DNA of 39,880 nt from JAEZVV01 sp036652035 (GCA_036652035.1 JAVVWR010000024.1:1-39880); one strand, 5' to 3'; positions 30,695-38,879 are shown, counted from the stretch's first letter. The notes: generated by a model from the sequence alone, not told the origin. Program-made: numbers and translations.

Positions 30695-32998
30695 ATGTCC
30701 TCCTCTGACAAGAAGGCTGATCTCCGCCGCGCCGCTCTCGAATATCACGAGTTCCCGCGGCCCGGAAAGATCGCGATCGCGCCCACCAAGCAACTCACCA
30801 ACCAACGCGACCTTGCCCTGGCTTATTCGCCGGGCGTGGCCGCCGCCAGCGAAGAGATTGCCGTCGATCCGGCAGCGGCCTTCCGTTACACCGCGCGCGG
30901 CAACCTGGTCGGTGTGATCACCAACGGCACTGCCGTGCTGGGTTTGGGGGCGATCGGGCCGCTGGCGGCCAAGCCGGTAATGGAAGGCAAGGCGGTGCTC
31001 TTCAAGAAGTTCGCTGGCATCGATGTGTTCGACATCGAGATCGACGAGCGCGACCCCGACAAGCTGATCGAGATCATCGCCTCGCTCGAGCCGACCTTCG
31101 GTGGCATCAATCTTGAAGACATCAAGGCGCCGGAGTGCTTCGAAATCGAACGCCGCCTGCGCGACCGGATGAAGATTCCGGTTTTCCACGACGACCAGCA
31201 CGGCACGGCGATCATCGTCGCCGCCGCCATGCTCAACGGCCTCAAGGTCGTGGGCAAGTCGATCGACCAGATCAAGCTGGTGGTCAGCGGCGCAGGCGCG
31301 GCCGCGCTTGCCTGCCTCGACCTGCTGGTCGATGTCGGCGTGCGGCGCGAGAACATCTTCGTCACCGACATTGAAGGCGTGGTCTACGTCGGCCGTGAAA
31401 AGCTGATGGACCCCGAAAAGGACCGCTACGCCCAGATCACCGAGGCGCGCACGCTGTCGGACGTCATTGCCGGCGCCGACGCCTTCCTCGGCCTGTCGGC
31501 CGGCAATGTGTTAAAGCGCGACCAGGTTGCCAAGATGGCGCCCAATCCGCTGGTCTTTGCGCTCGCCAACCCGACACCGGAAATCCTGCCCGAGGAAGTC
31601 AAGGCGGTGCGCGACGACGCCGTTATCGCCACCGGCCGCTCGGACTATCCGAACCAGGTCAACAACGTCCTGTGCTTCCCCTTTATTTTCCGCGGCGCAC
31701 TTGACGTTGGCGCGACCACCATCACGCGTGAGATGGAGGTCGCGGCGGTGCATGCGATCGCCCAGCTGGCCCAGGAAGAGGGCAGCGATGTGGTGGCCTC
31801 GGCCTATGGCATTGCTTCGGCGAGCTTTGGCCCCGAGTACCTGATTCCCAAGCCCTTCGACCCGCGTCTGATGATGCGCATCGCACCGGCGGTGGCCGAA
31901 GCGGCGATGGCCAGCGGCGTGGCCTCGCGCCCGATCGCCGATCTGGCGGCGTACCGCGAGACCCTCGCGCAGTTCGTCTATCACTCGGGCACCTTCATGA
32001 AGCCCATCTTCGCGGCAGCCAAACGGGCCACCGCGGCGGGCGCCAAGTCGCGCATCGTGTACGCCGCGGGCGAAGACGAGCGCGTGCTGCGGGCGGTGCA
32101 GGTGGTGGTTGACGAAGGCCTGGCGCACCCGATCCTGATCGGCCGTCCCAGCGTGGTCGAGGCGCGGATCGAGCGCTTCGGTCTGCGACTCAAGGCCGGC
32201 GAAGACTTCGAGCTGGTCAACCCCGAGTACGACGAGCGCTACCGCGACTACTGGCAGACCTACCACCGTAAAAACGCGCGCAAGGGCATCACCGAGCCTT
32301 ACGCCAAGCTCGAGATGCGCCGCCGCCATACCTTGATCGGCTCGATGCTGCTCGAGAAGGGCGATGCCGACGGCCTGATCTGCGGCCTGTTTGGCTCGAA
32401 CGAGCTGCACCTGCAATACATCGATCAGGTGATCGGCCGGCGGCCGGGCGCCAACGTTTACGCGGCGATGAACATCCTGATGCTGCCCGACCGGCAGATC
32501 GCGATCGTCGATACCCACGTCAATGTTGATCCGAGCGCCGCAGCGCTGTGCGAGATCACCTTGATGGCGGCCGAGCAGTTGCGGCACATCGGCATCGAGC
32601 CGCGCGTGGCACTGCTGTCGCACTCGAATTTCGGTTCGAGCAATGCCCCGTCGGCGCTGAAGATGCGCGAGGTGCTGGCGCTGGTGAAGGAGCAGGCGCC
32701 CGACCTGATGATCGACGGTGAAATGCACGCCGACTGCGCGCTCGACGCCGAGATCCGCAACGCGATCATGCCGTTCTCGACCCTGCAGGGCGACGCCAAC
32801 CTCCTGGTCTGCCCCGACCTCGATTCGGCGAGCATCAGCCACAGCCTGCTCAAGACCGCGGCCGGCAACAACGTTGCGATCGGCCCGATCCTGTTGGGCG
32901 TCAACAAGCCGGTCAACATCCTCACCTCGTCGGCTACGGTGCGTCGCCTGGTCAACATGACCGCGCTCACCGTGCTCGAGGCGAACGAGCGGCGGTAA
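30695..32998 (+). CDS. maeB: NADP-dependent malic enzyme, MaeB type with phosphotransacetylase-like domain
   Basis: Oxidatively decarboxylates malate to pyruvate with NADP+. The 767-residue length and domain order are those of MaeB: malic-enzyme N domain (about 1-160, with AYSPGVAAAS and ITNGTAVLGLG), NAD(P)-binding domain (about 165-400, with SGAGAAALACLDLL), and a C-terminal phosphate acetyl/butyryltransferase-like domain (about 430-760), which in E. coli MaeB is regulatory rather than catalytic. The open frame reaches back to 30572, but similarity begins at MSSSDKKADLRRAALEYHEF, giving the ATG at 30695. The RNase gene begins 5 nt after its stop. Confidence 0.95.
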   Translation: MSSSDKKADLRRAALEYHEFPRPGKIAIAPTKQLTNQRDLALAYSPGVAAASEEIAVDPAAAFRYTARGNLVGVITNGTAVLGLGAIGPLAAKPVMEGKAVLFKKFAGIDVFDIEIDERDPDKLIEIIASLEPTFGGINLEDIKAPECFEIERRLRDRMKIPVFHDDQHGTAIIVAAAMLNGLKVVGKSIDQIKLVVSGAGAAALACLDLLVDVGVRRENIFVTDIEGVVYVGREKLMDPEKDRYAQITEARTLSDVIAGADAFLGLSAGNVLKRDQVAKMAPNPLVFALANPTPEILPEEVKAVRDDAVIATGRSDYPNQVNNVLCFPFIFRGALDVGATTITREMEVAAVHAIAQLAQEEGSDVVASAYGIASASFGPEYLIPKPFDPRLMMRIAPAVAEAAMASGVASRPIADLAAYRETLAQFVYHSGTFMKPIFAAAKRATAAGAKSRIVYAAGEDERVLRAVQVVVDEGLAHPILIGRPSVVEARIERFGLRLKAGEDFELVNPEYDERYRDYWQTYHRKNARKGITEPYAKLEMRRRHTLIGSMLLEKGDADGLICGLFGSNELHLQYIDQVIGRRPGANVYAAMNILMLPDRQIAIVDTHVNVDPSAAALCEITLMAAEQLRHIGIEPRVALLSHSNFGSSNAPSALKMREVLALVKEQAPDLMIDGEMHADCALDAEIRNAIMPFSTLQGDANLLVCPDLDSASISHSLLKTAAGNNVAIGPILLGVNKPVNILTSSATVRRLVNMTALTVLEANERR

Positions 32999-33003
32999 AT
33001 GCC

Positions 33004-33423
33004 ATGAACCCGAGCTGGAACCGCTGGCGGCAAGGTCTTCTGCGTGGCACGGGCGCGCTGTTGCTGGCGGCCACGGCTCTGCTCGGAATCAGCGCTGGCG
33101 CAAGAGAATCCGCGCCAGCGGCAAGGCCGGAGATCGCGGCGGCCGAGCTGCCGCGGGAAGCTCGTGAAACCTTGGCGCTGATCAAGCGCGGTGGCCCTTA
33201 TCCGTATCGCAAGGACGGCACGAGCTTTCAGAATCGCGAGAAGCGCCTGCCGCCGCAGGCGCGCGGTTACTACACGGAATACACCGTGCGCACGCCGTGG
33301 GAGCGCGATCGCGGCCCACGGCGCATTGTCGCTGGCCGCGGCGTGACGGGTGATCCGGCCACCAGCGGCGAATACTGGTACACGGCTGACCACTACGCGA
33401 GCTTTCGCCGGATCCGCGAATGA
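33004..33423 (+). CDS. Secreted barnase-like (RNase N1/T1 family) ribonuclease
   Basis: A 139-residue guanyl-preferring RNase-type protein. Residues 10-33 form a Sec signal peptide with a likely cleavage at AGA. The mature domain contains LPREARETLALIKRGGPYP and, in barnase order, the catalytic trio: Glu92 in YYTEYTV, Arg106/107 in GPRRIV and His130 in TADHYASF. All three expected catalytic residues are therefore kept, so the enzyme should be active. The stop overlaps the start of the barstar-like inhibitor gene by 4 nt (ATGA). It may act as an exported RNA scavenger or as an antagonistic toxin. The gene begins 5 nt after maeB. Confidence 0.88.
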   Translation: MNPSWNRWRQGLLRGTGALLLAATALLGISAGARESAPAARPEIAAAELPREARETLALIKRGGPYPYRKDGTSFQNREKRLPPQARGYYTEYTVRTPWERDRGPRRIVAGRGVTGDPATSGEYWYTADHYASFRRIRE

Positions 33424-33818
33424 ACCCTAGCGCTCCTCTCCCCCCCGCCATTGCGGCGTTGCCGAACCACTGCGTGCGTCCGCTCGCCACAATGTCGCCG
33501 GCGGCGTTGCGGGCACTGGCCGTGCAGCGTGGCGAACGTCTGGTTGAGGTTCCTTTGGCCGATTGCGCCAACAAGGAAATGGCGATGGCGGCACTGGCGC
33601 GGGCTTTTGCTTTTCCCGATTGGTTTGGCGCCAATCTGGATGCGCTCTACGACGCGTTGACCGATTTGCCCGCCACGGCAGGCTGGGTGGTGGTACTTGA
33701 AAACCTGCTCGTCAACGGTCTTGAGCGCGATACGCGCGACGCGATTCTCGATGTGTTTCGCGATGCCGCGGACGATTTTGCCGACCGCGGCATCCCGTTT
33801 CGCGTCTTTTACGGCTAG
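33420..33818 (+). CDS. Barstar-family ribonuclease inhibitor
   Basis: A 132-residue cytoplasmic protein without signal peptide. The barstar core is seen in AFAFPDWFGANLDALYDALTDLP; aligning this with barstar puts Asp74 and Asp78 at the positions of barstar Asp35 and Asp39, the residues that plug the barnase active site. An N-terminal extension of about 40 residues precedes it. It should neutralise the RNase encoded just upstream before export; the 4-nt overlap couples their translation. Its TAG stop shares a CTAG with the stop of the convergent DUF937 gene. Confidence 0.88.
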   Translation: MNPSAPLPPAIAALPNHCVRPLATMSPAALRALAVQRGERLVEVPLADCANKEMAMAALARAFAFPDWFGANLDALYDALTDLPATAGWVVVLENLLVNGLERDTRDAILDVFRDAADDFADRGIPFRVFYG

Positions 33819-34237
33819 GGCTTGAGCAGTTGCGACAGGCCGGCGAGCGCGGCATCAAGGCCGCTGGCGCTGGGCAGCTGTCCGCTGGGTGTGAGTTGGT
33901 CAACGGCTTGTGGCAGCGCCTGAGCCAGGCCCTGACTCAAGGCCTGCGGTTCAATCCCGGCCGCGCTGGCGAGCTGAGCGAGACGCTCGCCTCCGAAAGC
34001 CTGGCTCAGCTGATCGGCCGAGACGGGCAGGTTCGGCCCGGTTGAAATCCAGGAACTGAGTTGATCGCCCAGCCCGGCTTGCTGCAGTTGCTGGGTCAGG
34101 CCCGCCATTCCGCCGAAGGGGCCGTTGGAGGCGAGCAACTGCCCAAGGACCGCTGTGATCGGGCTGGCGCCCGTTGCGTTTTGTCCGGCCAGACTGCCCA
34201 GGACTTGCGATGCGATGGAACCCAGGATTGAAGACAT
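33815..34237 (-). CDS. DUF937 (YidB-like) protein
   Basis: A 140-residue small protein rich in Gly, Ala, Gln, Leu and Ser. It begins MSSILGSIASQVLGSLAGQN and contains ASNGPFGGMAGLTQQLQQAG and QLSSWISTGPN, the pattern of DUF937/YidB proteins, followed by a repeat-like VSADQLSQAFGGERLAQLASAAG. No enzyme function is known for the family; members are often secreted or act as small structural proteins, and no signal peptide is seen here. The ATG at 34237 has GGGGAG 8 nt upstream; the frame continues upstream to 34279 but without family character. It converges on barstar with a 4-nt overlap. Confidence 0.82.
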   Translation of the reverse strand: MSSILGSIASQVLGSLAGQNATGASPITAVLGQLLASNGPFGGMAGLTQQLQQAGLGDQLSSWISTGPNLPVSADQLSQAFGGERLAQLASAAGIEPQALSQGLAQALPQAVDQLTPSGQLPSASGLDAALAGLSQLLKP

Positions 34238-34300
34238 CTGCGATCTCCCCGTGACGGTGAACAGGCTGGAGGGCGGCACTGCACGTGCCGCTGCGCCACG

Positions 34301-35032
34301 CTAGCGCAGCGCGACGAAATCGCCCGCCAAGGCCTGACCGGCGGCCAGTGCCGCCAGTCCAGCCGTTTCGGTGCGCAAGACCCGGCTGCCCAGCAAGGTG
34401 CGGGCGTAGCCGGTCGCTTCGGCCGCGTGCAGTTCGTCTTCGGTGAAGCCGCCTTCCGGTCCGACCGCAAACGCCGCCGAGCGGGCGCCTGCCAGTTGCA
34501 GCGGGCGGGTCGCGCCGGGCGCGAGCACATAGCGCTGCTCGCTCTCGGTGGCGGCCAGGGCGGAGGTGAGCGCGGGGAAATAATCGATCACTGGAATCCG
34601 ATTGCGGCCGCACTGGCAGCAGGCCGCAACCGCGATTTCGCGCCAGTGGGCGAGGCGCTTTTCAAGCCGGGCCGCTTCGAGTTTGATCACGCTGCGTGCG
34701 GCCGGCGCCACGATCACACGGGTCGCGCCGAGTTCGGTCGCTTTCTCGATCACCCAGTCGAGCTTGTCGCTCGCCACCAGCGACTGGACCAGGGTGAGGG
34801 CGAGCGGCGATTCGCGCTCGACGGCATCGACGCTTTCGATCAAGCCGAACGCGCGCTTGCCGTCGATTCGCAGGCGGGCTTGAGCCTCGCCCCCCTGGCC
34901 GGAAAAGAGCGTGATCGGTTCGCCGTCGCGCAGCCGCAGAACCCGCAGAGCGTGGTGAGCGACGGCCTCGGGCAGCGGCAGCTCTTCGCCCGCGCGCCAC
35001 GGGGCGTCGACATGGAAACGGGGACCCTTCAT
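34301..35032 (-). CDS. rsmE: 16S rRNA (uracil-1498-N3)-methyltransferase
   Basis: Methylates N3 of U1498 in helix 44 of 16S rRNA with S-adenosylmethionine. The 243-residue protein has an N-terminal PUA-like domain with HHALRVLRLRDGE and a SPOUT (knotted) domain with IEKATELGATR, AVGPEGGFTEDE (about 192-203) and LGSRVLRTETAGLAAL, the deep-knot SAM-binding loop. A CAGGAG ribosome-binding site precedes the ATG at 35032. It lies only about 20 nt downstream of the U-tract of the speDE terminator, leaving little room for its own promoter. Confidence 0.94.
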   Translation of the reverse strand: MKGPRFHVDAPWRAGEELPLPEAVAHHALRVLRLRDGEPITLFSGQGGEAQARLRIDGKRAFGLIESVDAVERESPLALTLVQSLVASDKLDWVIEKATELGATRVIVAPAARSVIKLEAARLEKRLAHWREIAVAACCQCGRNRIPVIDYFPALTSALAATESEQRYVLAPGATRPLQLAGARSAAFAVGPEGGFTEDELHAAEATGYARTLLGSRVLRTETAGLAALAAGQALAGDFVALR

Positions 35033-35051
35033 CGCTTTCGCGGCTCCTGAT

Positions 35052-35079
35052 AAAAAAAGACCGGCGCCAGGCCGGTCTT
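35052..35079 (-). terminator. Intrinsic terminator between speDE and rsmE
   Basis: On the minus strand a perfect 9-bp stem (AAGACCGGC/GCCGGTCTT) with a 5-nt loop (35057-35079) is followed by a run of seven T (35058-35052). It starts 22 nt after the speDE stop and ends only 20 nt before the rsmE ATG. Confidence 0.9.
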
Positions 35080-35100
35080 GGTTCGCGCCAGGCGCGCAGT

Positions 35101-36423
35101 CTACGCGGCGCGGCGCGGTGTCTCGAGCGCTGCGGGAGTCTCGCCCACCAGATCCTGGACGAAGCTTGGCAGCGCGAAAAGCGCGCCATGCAGGGCGGCG
35201 TTGTAGTACTGCAGCCCGGCGATGCCGCGCTCGGTCATGCGCTGTCCGACCGCCTGCGAGCTAAAGCGGCGCGGGTCGAGCGTGTCGCTCGCCACGGCCA
35301 GGCACCACAGCGAGCCGTAGAGCGGAATGAAGAGCGAGAGCGGCGCCACGTGGCGGAACACCTGGCGCAGGTTGGCGGCGTTCTTGGCCACGGTGTCGGC
35401 GCCATAGACCGGCGAACCCAGGTGCAGCGTGAGCGCGCCGCCGGGCGCGAGGCGCTCGCGGCACAGGCGGAAGAAATCTTCCGAATACAGGTGGAAGGCC
35501 GGCGTGTCGGGGTCGGTGAGGTCGAGCACGATCAGGTCGAACAGCTCGTCGCTCGTTTTCACGAATTCGTAGCCGTCGCCGATCTTGACTTCAAGCCGCG
35601 GGTCGTCGAAGGCGCCCTGGTGAATCGTGCCCAGGTACTGCTTGGCGATATCGATCACGGCTTGGTCAAGCTCGGCCATCACCACCCGCTCGACGCTCGG
35701 GTGCTTGAGGATCTCTTCGCTCGAGCCGCCGTCGCCGCCGCCGATCACCAGAACCTTCTTCGGATCCGGGTGCGAGAGCAGCGCCGGGTGCGTCATGCAC
35801 TCGTGATAGAAAAACTCGTCGCGCTCGCTGGTCATGAAGCGGCCATCGAGGCGGAACATCTTGCCGAACTGCGGCGTGTCGTAGACCTCGACGCGCTGGT
35901 AGGGCGAGTCGATCGTGGCCAGCTTCTCGCTCGCGGTAAAGCCATAGCCCGAGCGCGGGTTGAGCCAGTCGAACACCAGCTGATCCTGTTCGACCTTGCC
36001 CGCCGGGGCGGTGGCCAGCGCCTGCGCGGCCACGGCGTCGACCTCGGCCGCCAGGTCGCCGCGGGTGATGCGGTTGACCACCTGGCTCTTGGGCCGGAAG
36101 GCGGTCATGAGCCGGTCGAACAGCTGCTGCGCCTTGGGTGAGTTGTCGTCGGTGAAGTTGCAGACGTAGACGTCGAGCGTCACACCGCGGCGCTCGGGCC
36201 AGGTGTGGATCGCCAGATGCGACTCGGCCAGCAGCAGCGTGCCGGTAATGCCGCCGGGTTCGCCGTTCCAATCGGGAAAGACGTGGAACTTCTCATCGAC
36301 AATGGTCAGCGTCGCATCGGCCGTGGCCTTGCGGCACAGACTGGCGAGCGTTTCAATATCCGTGAACAGTGCGTCCGAACAGGCGCACTCGAACAGGTCA
36401 CCGGTGAGGTGTAAGCCTTGCAT
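35101..36423 (-). CDS. speDE: Fused S-adenosylmethionine decarboxylase - spermidine synthase
   Basis: A 440-residue bifunctional polyamine enzyme. Residues 1-125 form a bacterial class 1b AdoMet decarboxylase: the self-cleavage site is ESHLAIHTWPE (Ser68 becomes the pyruvoyl group), with His73 and Cys88 in VYVCNF as expected processing/catalytic residues. Residues about 150-425 form an aminopropyltransferase: FDWLNPRSGYGF, FMTSERDEFFYHECMTHPAL, the decarboxylated-AdoMet site VIGGGDGGSSEE (226-237), and LDLTDPDTPA. One polypeptide therefore makes the aminopropyl donor and transfers it to putrescine, yielding spermidine. Such fusions have been described in Delftia acidovorans. The ATG at 36423 follows a GGGGGA site; an open extension to 36483 is not needed. 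Confidence 0.93.
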   Translation of the reverse strand: MQGLHLTGDLFECACSDALFTDIETLASLCRKATADATLTIVDEKFHVFPDWNGEPGGITGTLLLAESHLAIHTWPERRGVTLDVYVCNFTDDNSPKAQQLFDRLMTAFRPKSQVVNRITRGDLAAEVDAVAAQALATAPAGKVEQDQLVFDWLNPRSGYGFTASEKLATIDSPYQRVEVYDTPQFGKMFRLDGRFMTSERDEFFYHECMTHPALLSHPDPKKVLVIGGGDGGSSEEILKHPSVERVVMAELDQAVIDIAKQYLGTIHQGAFDDPRLEVKIGDGYEFVKTSDELFDLIVLDLTDPDTPAFHLYSEDFFRLCRERLAPGGALTLHLGSPVYGADTVAKNAANLRQVFRHVAPLSLFIPLYGSLWCLAVASDTLDPRRFSSQAVGQRMTERGIAGLQYYNAALHGALFALPSFVQDLVGETPAALETPRRAA

Positions 36424-36666
36424 TTTGTCCCCCAGCAGGTCCGCCCCAATCGACCTGAATCGCGGCGGGCGCCGCAACCCCACGGTTCGGGACCAACTCG
36501 CGGGTGCGCGGCGAGTCGATCATTGTTGGATGGCTCTGGCGGAGATCGATGCGCCAGGGCCGCGTGTGAGCGCCTGCGCTGGGATTGGCTCCGTTGCTTC
36601 CTCTAGTCCGAACCGGTATCTGTGGTAGGGGCGCGAGTCTAATCGAAAGGGGTGGGGCGGCAAAAT

Positions 36667-36702
36667 GGGCAAGTAAGTGGACAAGTAAGTGGGCAAGTAA
36701 GT
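36667..36702. repeat. Three-copy 12-bp tandem repeat
   Basis: GGGCAAGTAAGT, GGACAAGTAAGT and GGGCAAGTAAGT follow each other without spacers; only the third base of copy two differs. The array lies about 80 nt upstream of the tkt -10 candidate and could be a set of helically phased (about one turn apart) regulator sites or a slippage product. Confidence 0.9.
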
Positions 36703-36784
36703 AGATACGCCCGCCAAGCCAGTCGCCACGGGCGTTTCGCGGCAGTACTTACCTGGATGCGGAGGCGCCCAAGCGGCCCTTTGA

Positions 36785-36790
36785 TACACT
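36785..36790 (+). promoter_or_regulatory. Candidate -10 element for tkt-gapA
   Basis: TACACT followed by CGCCG, 70 nt upstream of the transketolase ATG and within TTTGATACACTCGCCG. It shares its downstream CGCCG with the mgtE element. A -35 is not clear. Confidence 0.4.
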
Positions 36791-36860
36791 CGCCGTCGCT
36801 CCGCGCACGCGCGTCAGCACGCTGCCTGCGCATCCTCACCCTCTCTCGCGCCGCCCCAAT

Positions 36861-38879
36861 ATGTCCTCTTCCGTCTCTCCCAAGACGATGGCCAATGCCA
36901 TTCGCGCGCTGGCCATGGACGCTGTCCAGAAAGCCAACTCCGGCCACCCCGGCATGCCCATGGGCATGGCCGAGATCGCCGTTGCGCTCTGGTCGCGTCA
37001 CCTTCGCCACAACCCCGTCAACCCGCGCTGGCCGGCTCGTGACCGTTTCGTTCTGTCGAACGGCCACGGCTCGATGCTGCAATACGCGCTGCTGCACCTG
37101 ACGGGCTACGAGCTCTCGATGCAGGAGCTGATCAATTTCCGCCAGCATCACAGCCTGACCCCCGGCCACCCCGAGGTCGATGTCACCCCGGGCGTGGAGA
37201 CCACCACCGGCCCGCTTGGCCAGGGTTTTGCCAATGCGGTCGGCATGGCGCTTGCCGAAAAGATGCTGGCGGCCGAATTCAACCGCCCCGGCTTTCCCAT
37301 CGTTGGCCATCACACCTATGTGTTCCTGGGCGACGGTTGCCTGATGGAGGGCATCTCGCACGAGGTGGCCTCGCTCGCCGGCGTATGGAAGCTCGACAAG
37401 CTGGTCGCCATCTACGACGACAACGGCATCTCGATCGACGGCAAGGTCGAACACTGGTTTGCCGACGACACCGCCCGCCGCTTCCAGTCCTACGGCTGGA
37501 ACGTGATCGGCACGGTCGATGGCCACGACGTCGAAGCGCTTGACGCCGCCATTGCCCAAGCCAAGAAGAGCGACAAGCCGAGCCTGATCGTCGCCCGCAC
37601 CGTGATCGGCCAGGGCTCGCCCAACCGCGCCGGCAGCGCCAAGGCGCACGGCGAGGCCTTGGGTGACGCCGAAATCGCCGCCACCCGCGCGGCGATCGGC
37701 TGGGAGCACGCGCCCTTCGAGATTCCGCAAGACATCTACTCGGCCTGGGACGCGCGCGCCCTGGGCGAGCAGCGCCAGACCGAGTGGGAGCAGCTCTTTG
37801 CGCAATACGCCGAGCGCTACCCGCAGGAAGCGGGTGAGTTCGAACGCCGCATCCGGGGCGATCTGCCCGCCAACTGGGGCGACGTGGTGCTCGACGCCCT
37901 GGTCGCCGCGGCTGACAAGGAAGAAACCGTCGCCACCCGCAAGGCCAGCCAGCTCGCGCTCGATGCCCTGGCCCCGGCCCTGCCCGAACTGCTGGGCGGC
38001 TCGGCCGATCTGACCGGCTCGAACCTGACCAACTGGAAGGGCGTGACCGCCCTGCGCGCCCAAGACATGAGCGGCCGCCACATCAACTACGGTGTGCGCG
38101 AGTTCGGCATGAGCGCCATCATCAACGGCATCGCGCTGCACGGCGGTTTCATCCCGTTTGGCGCCACCTTCCTCACCTTTGCCGACTATTCGCGCAACGC
38201 GCTGCGGATGGCGGCGCTGATGAAGCAGCGCTCGATCTTCGTGTTCACGCACGACTCGATCGGCCTGGGTGAAGACGGCCCGACCCACCAGTCGGTCGAA
38301 CACGTCGCCAGCCTGCGCCTGATTCCGCACATGGACGTCTGGCGTCCGGCCGACACCTGCGAAACCCTGGTCGCCTGGGCCCACGCGATCGAGCGCAAGG
38401 ACGGCCCGTCCTGCCTGCTGTTCTCGCGCCAGGCCGTGCGTTTCATCAGCCGCGAAGAAATCGACGCCGACCAGATCGCCCGCGGCGCCTATGTGATCAG
38501 CGAAGCGCCCGGCGGCATCAAGAAGGCCAAGGCGGTTCTCATCGCCACCGGCAGCGAAGTGCCGCTGGCGGTGGATGCGCAGACCGCGCTGGCCGAAGCC
38601 GGCATTCCGGTGCGGGTGGTCTCGATGCCGGCGACCACGGTGTTCGACCGCCAGGACGCCCAGTACAAGGCGAGCGTCCTGCCCGCAGGCCTGCCGCGCG
38701 TGGCGATCGAAGCCGGCGTGACCGACCTGTGGTGGAAATATGTCCGCGCCAGCGGCGCCGTGATCGGGGTCGATCGTTTCGGCGATTCGGCGCCCGCGCC
38801 CGTGCTGTTCAAACAATTCGGTTTCACGGTTGATAACGTGCTGGCAGTCGTCAAACAAGTCATCAAAGGGAAGGCGTAA
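36861..38879 (+). CDS. tkt: Transketolase
   Basis: Transfers two-carbon units between sugar phosphates in the pentose phosphate (and, where present, Calvin) pathway, using thiamine diphosphate. The 672 residues match the family. Visible landmarks are ANSGHPGMPMGMA (27-39), LSNGHGSMLQYALLH, the ThDP-binding GDGCLMEGISHEVASLAG through YDDNGISIDG, and the pyrimidine-domain YGVREFGMSAI with the catalytic Glu, followed by HDSIGLGEDGPTHQ. The ATG at 36861 starts the conserved domain directly. GAPDH begins at the very next base after its stop, so the two genes form an operon linking the pentose phosphate pathway and glycolysis. Confidence 0.96.
   Translation: MSSSVSPKTMANAIRALAMDAVQKANSGHPGMPMGMAEIAVALWSRHLRHNPVNPRWPARDRFVLSNGHGSMLQYALLHLTGYELSMQELINFRQHHSLTPGHPEVDVTPGVETTTGPLGQGFANAVGMALAEKMLAAEFNRPGFPIVGHHTYVFLGDGCLMEGISHEVASLAGVWKLDKLVAIYDDNGISIDGKVEHWFADDTARRFQSYGWNVIGTVDGHDVEALDAAIAQAKKSDKPSLIVARTVIGQGSPNRAGSAKAHGEALGDAEIAATRAAIGWEHAPFEIPQDIYSAWDARALGEQRQTEWEQLFAQYAERYPQEAGEFERRIRGDLPANWGDVVLDALVAAADKEETVATRKASQLALDALAPALPELLGGSADLTGSNLTNWKGVTALRAQDMSGRHINYGVREFGMSAIINGIALHGGFIPFGATFLTFADYSRNALRMAALMKQRSIFVFTHDSIGLGEDGPTHQSVEHVASLRLIPHMDVWRPADTCETLVAWAHAIERKDGPSCLLFSRQAVRFISREEIDADQIARGAYVISEAPGGIKKAKAVLIATGSEVPLAVDAQTALAEAGIPVRVVSMPATTVFDRQDAQYKASVLPAGLPRVAIEAGVTDLWWKYVRASGAVIGVDRFGDSAPAPVLFKQFGFTVDNVLAVVKQVIKGKA

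Larger units (their letters stand above)
36424..36860. other. Divergent intergenic region between speDE and tkt
   Basis: These 437 bases carry the start regions of two divergent genes. A TAGACTCGCG at about 36629-36638 on the minus strand resembles the -10 elements elsewhere and could start speDE transcripts with a leader of about 200 nt. A tandem repeat sits at 36667-36702. No coding sequence is supported. Confidence 0.4.
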
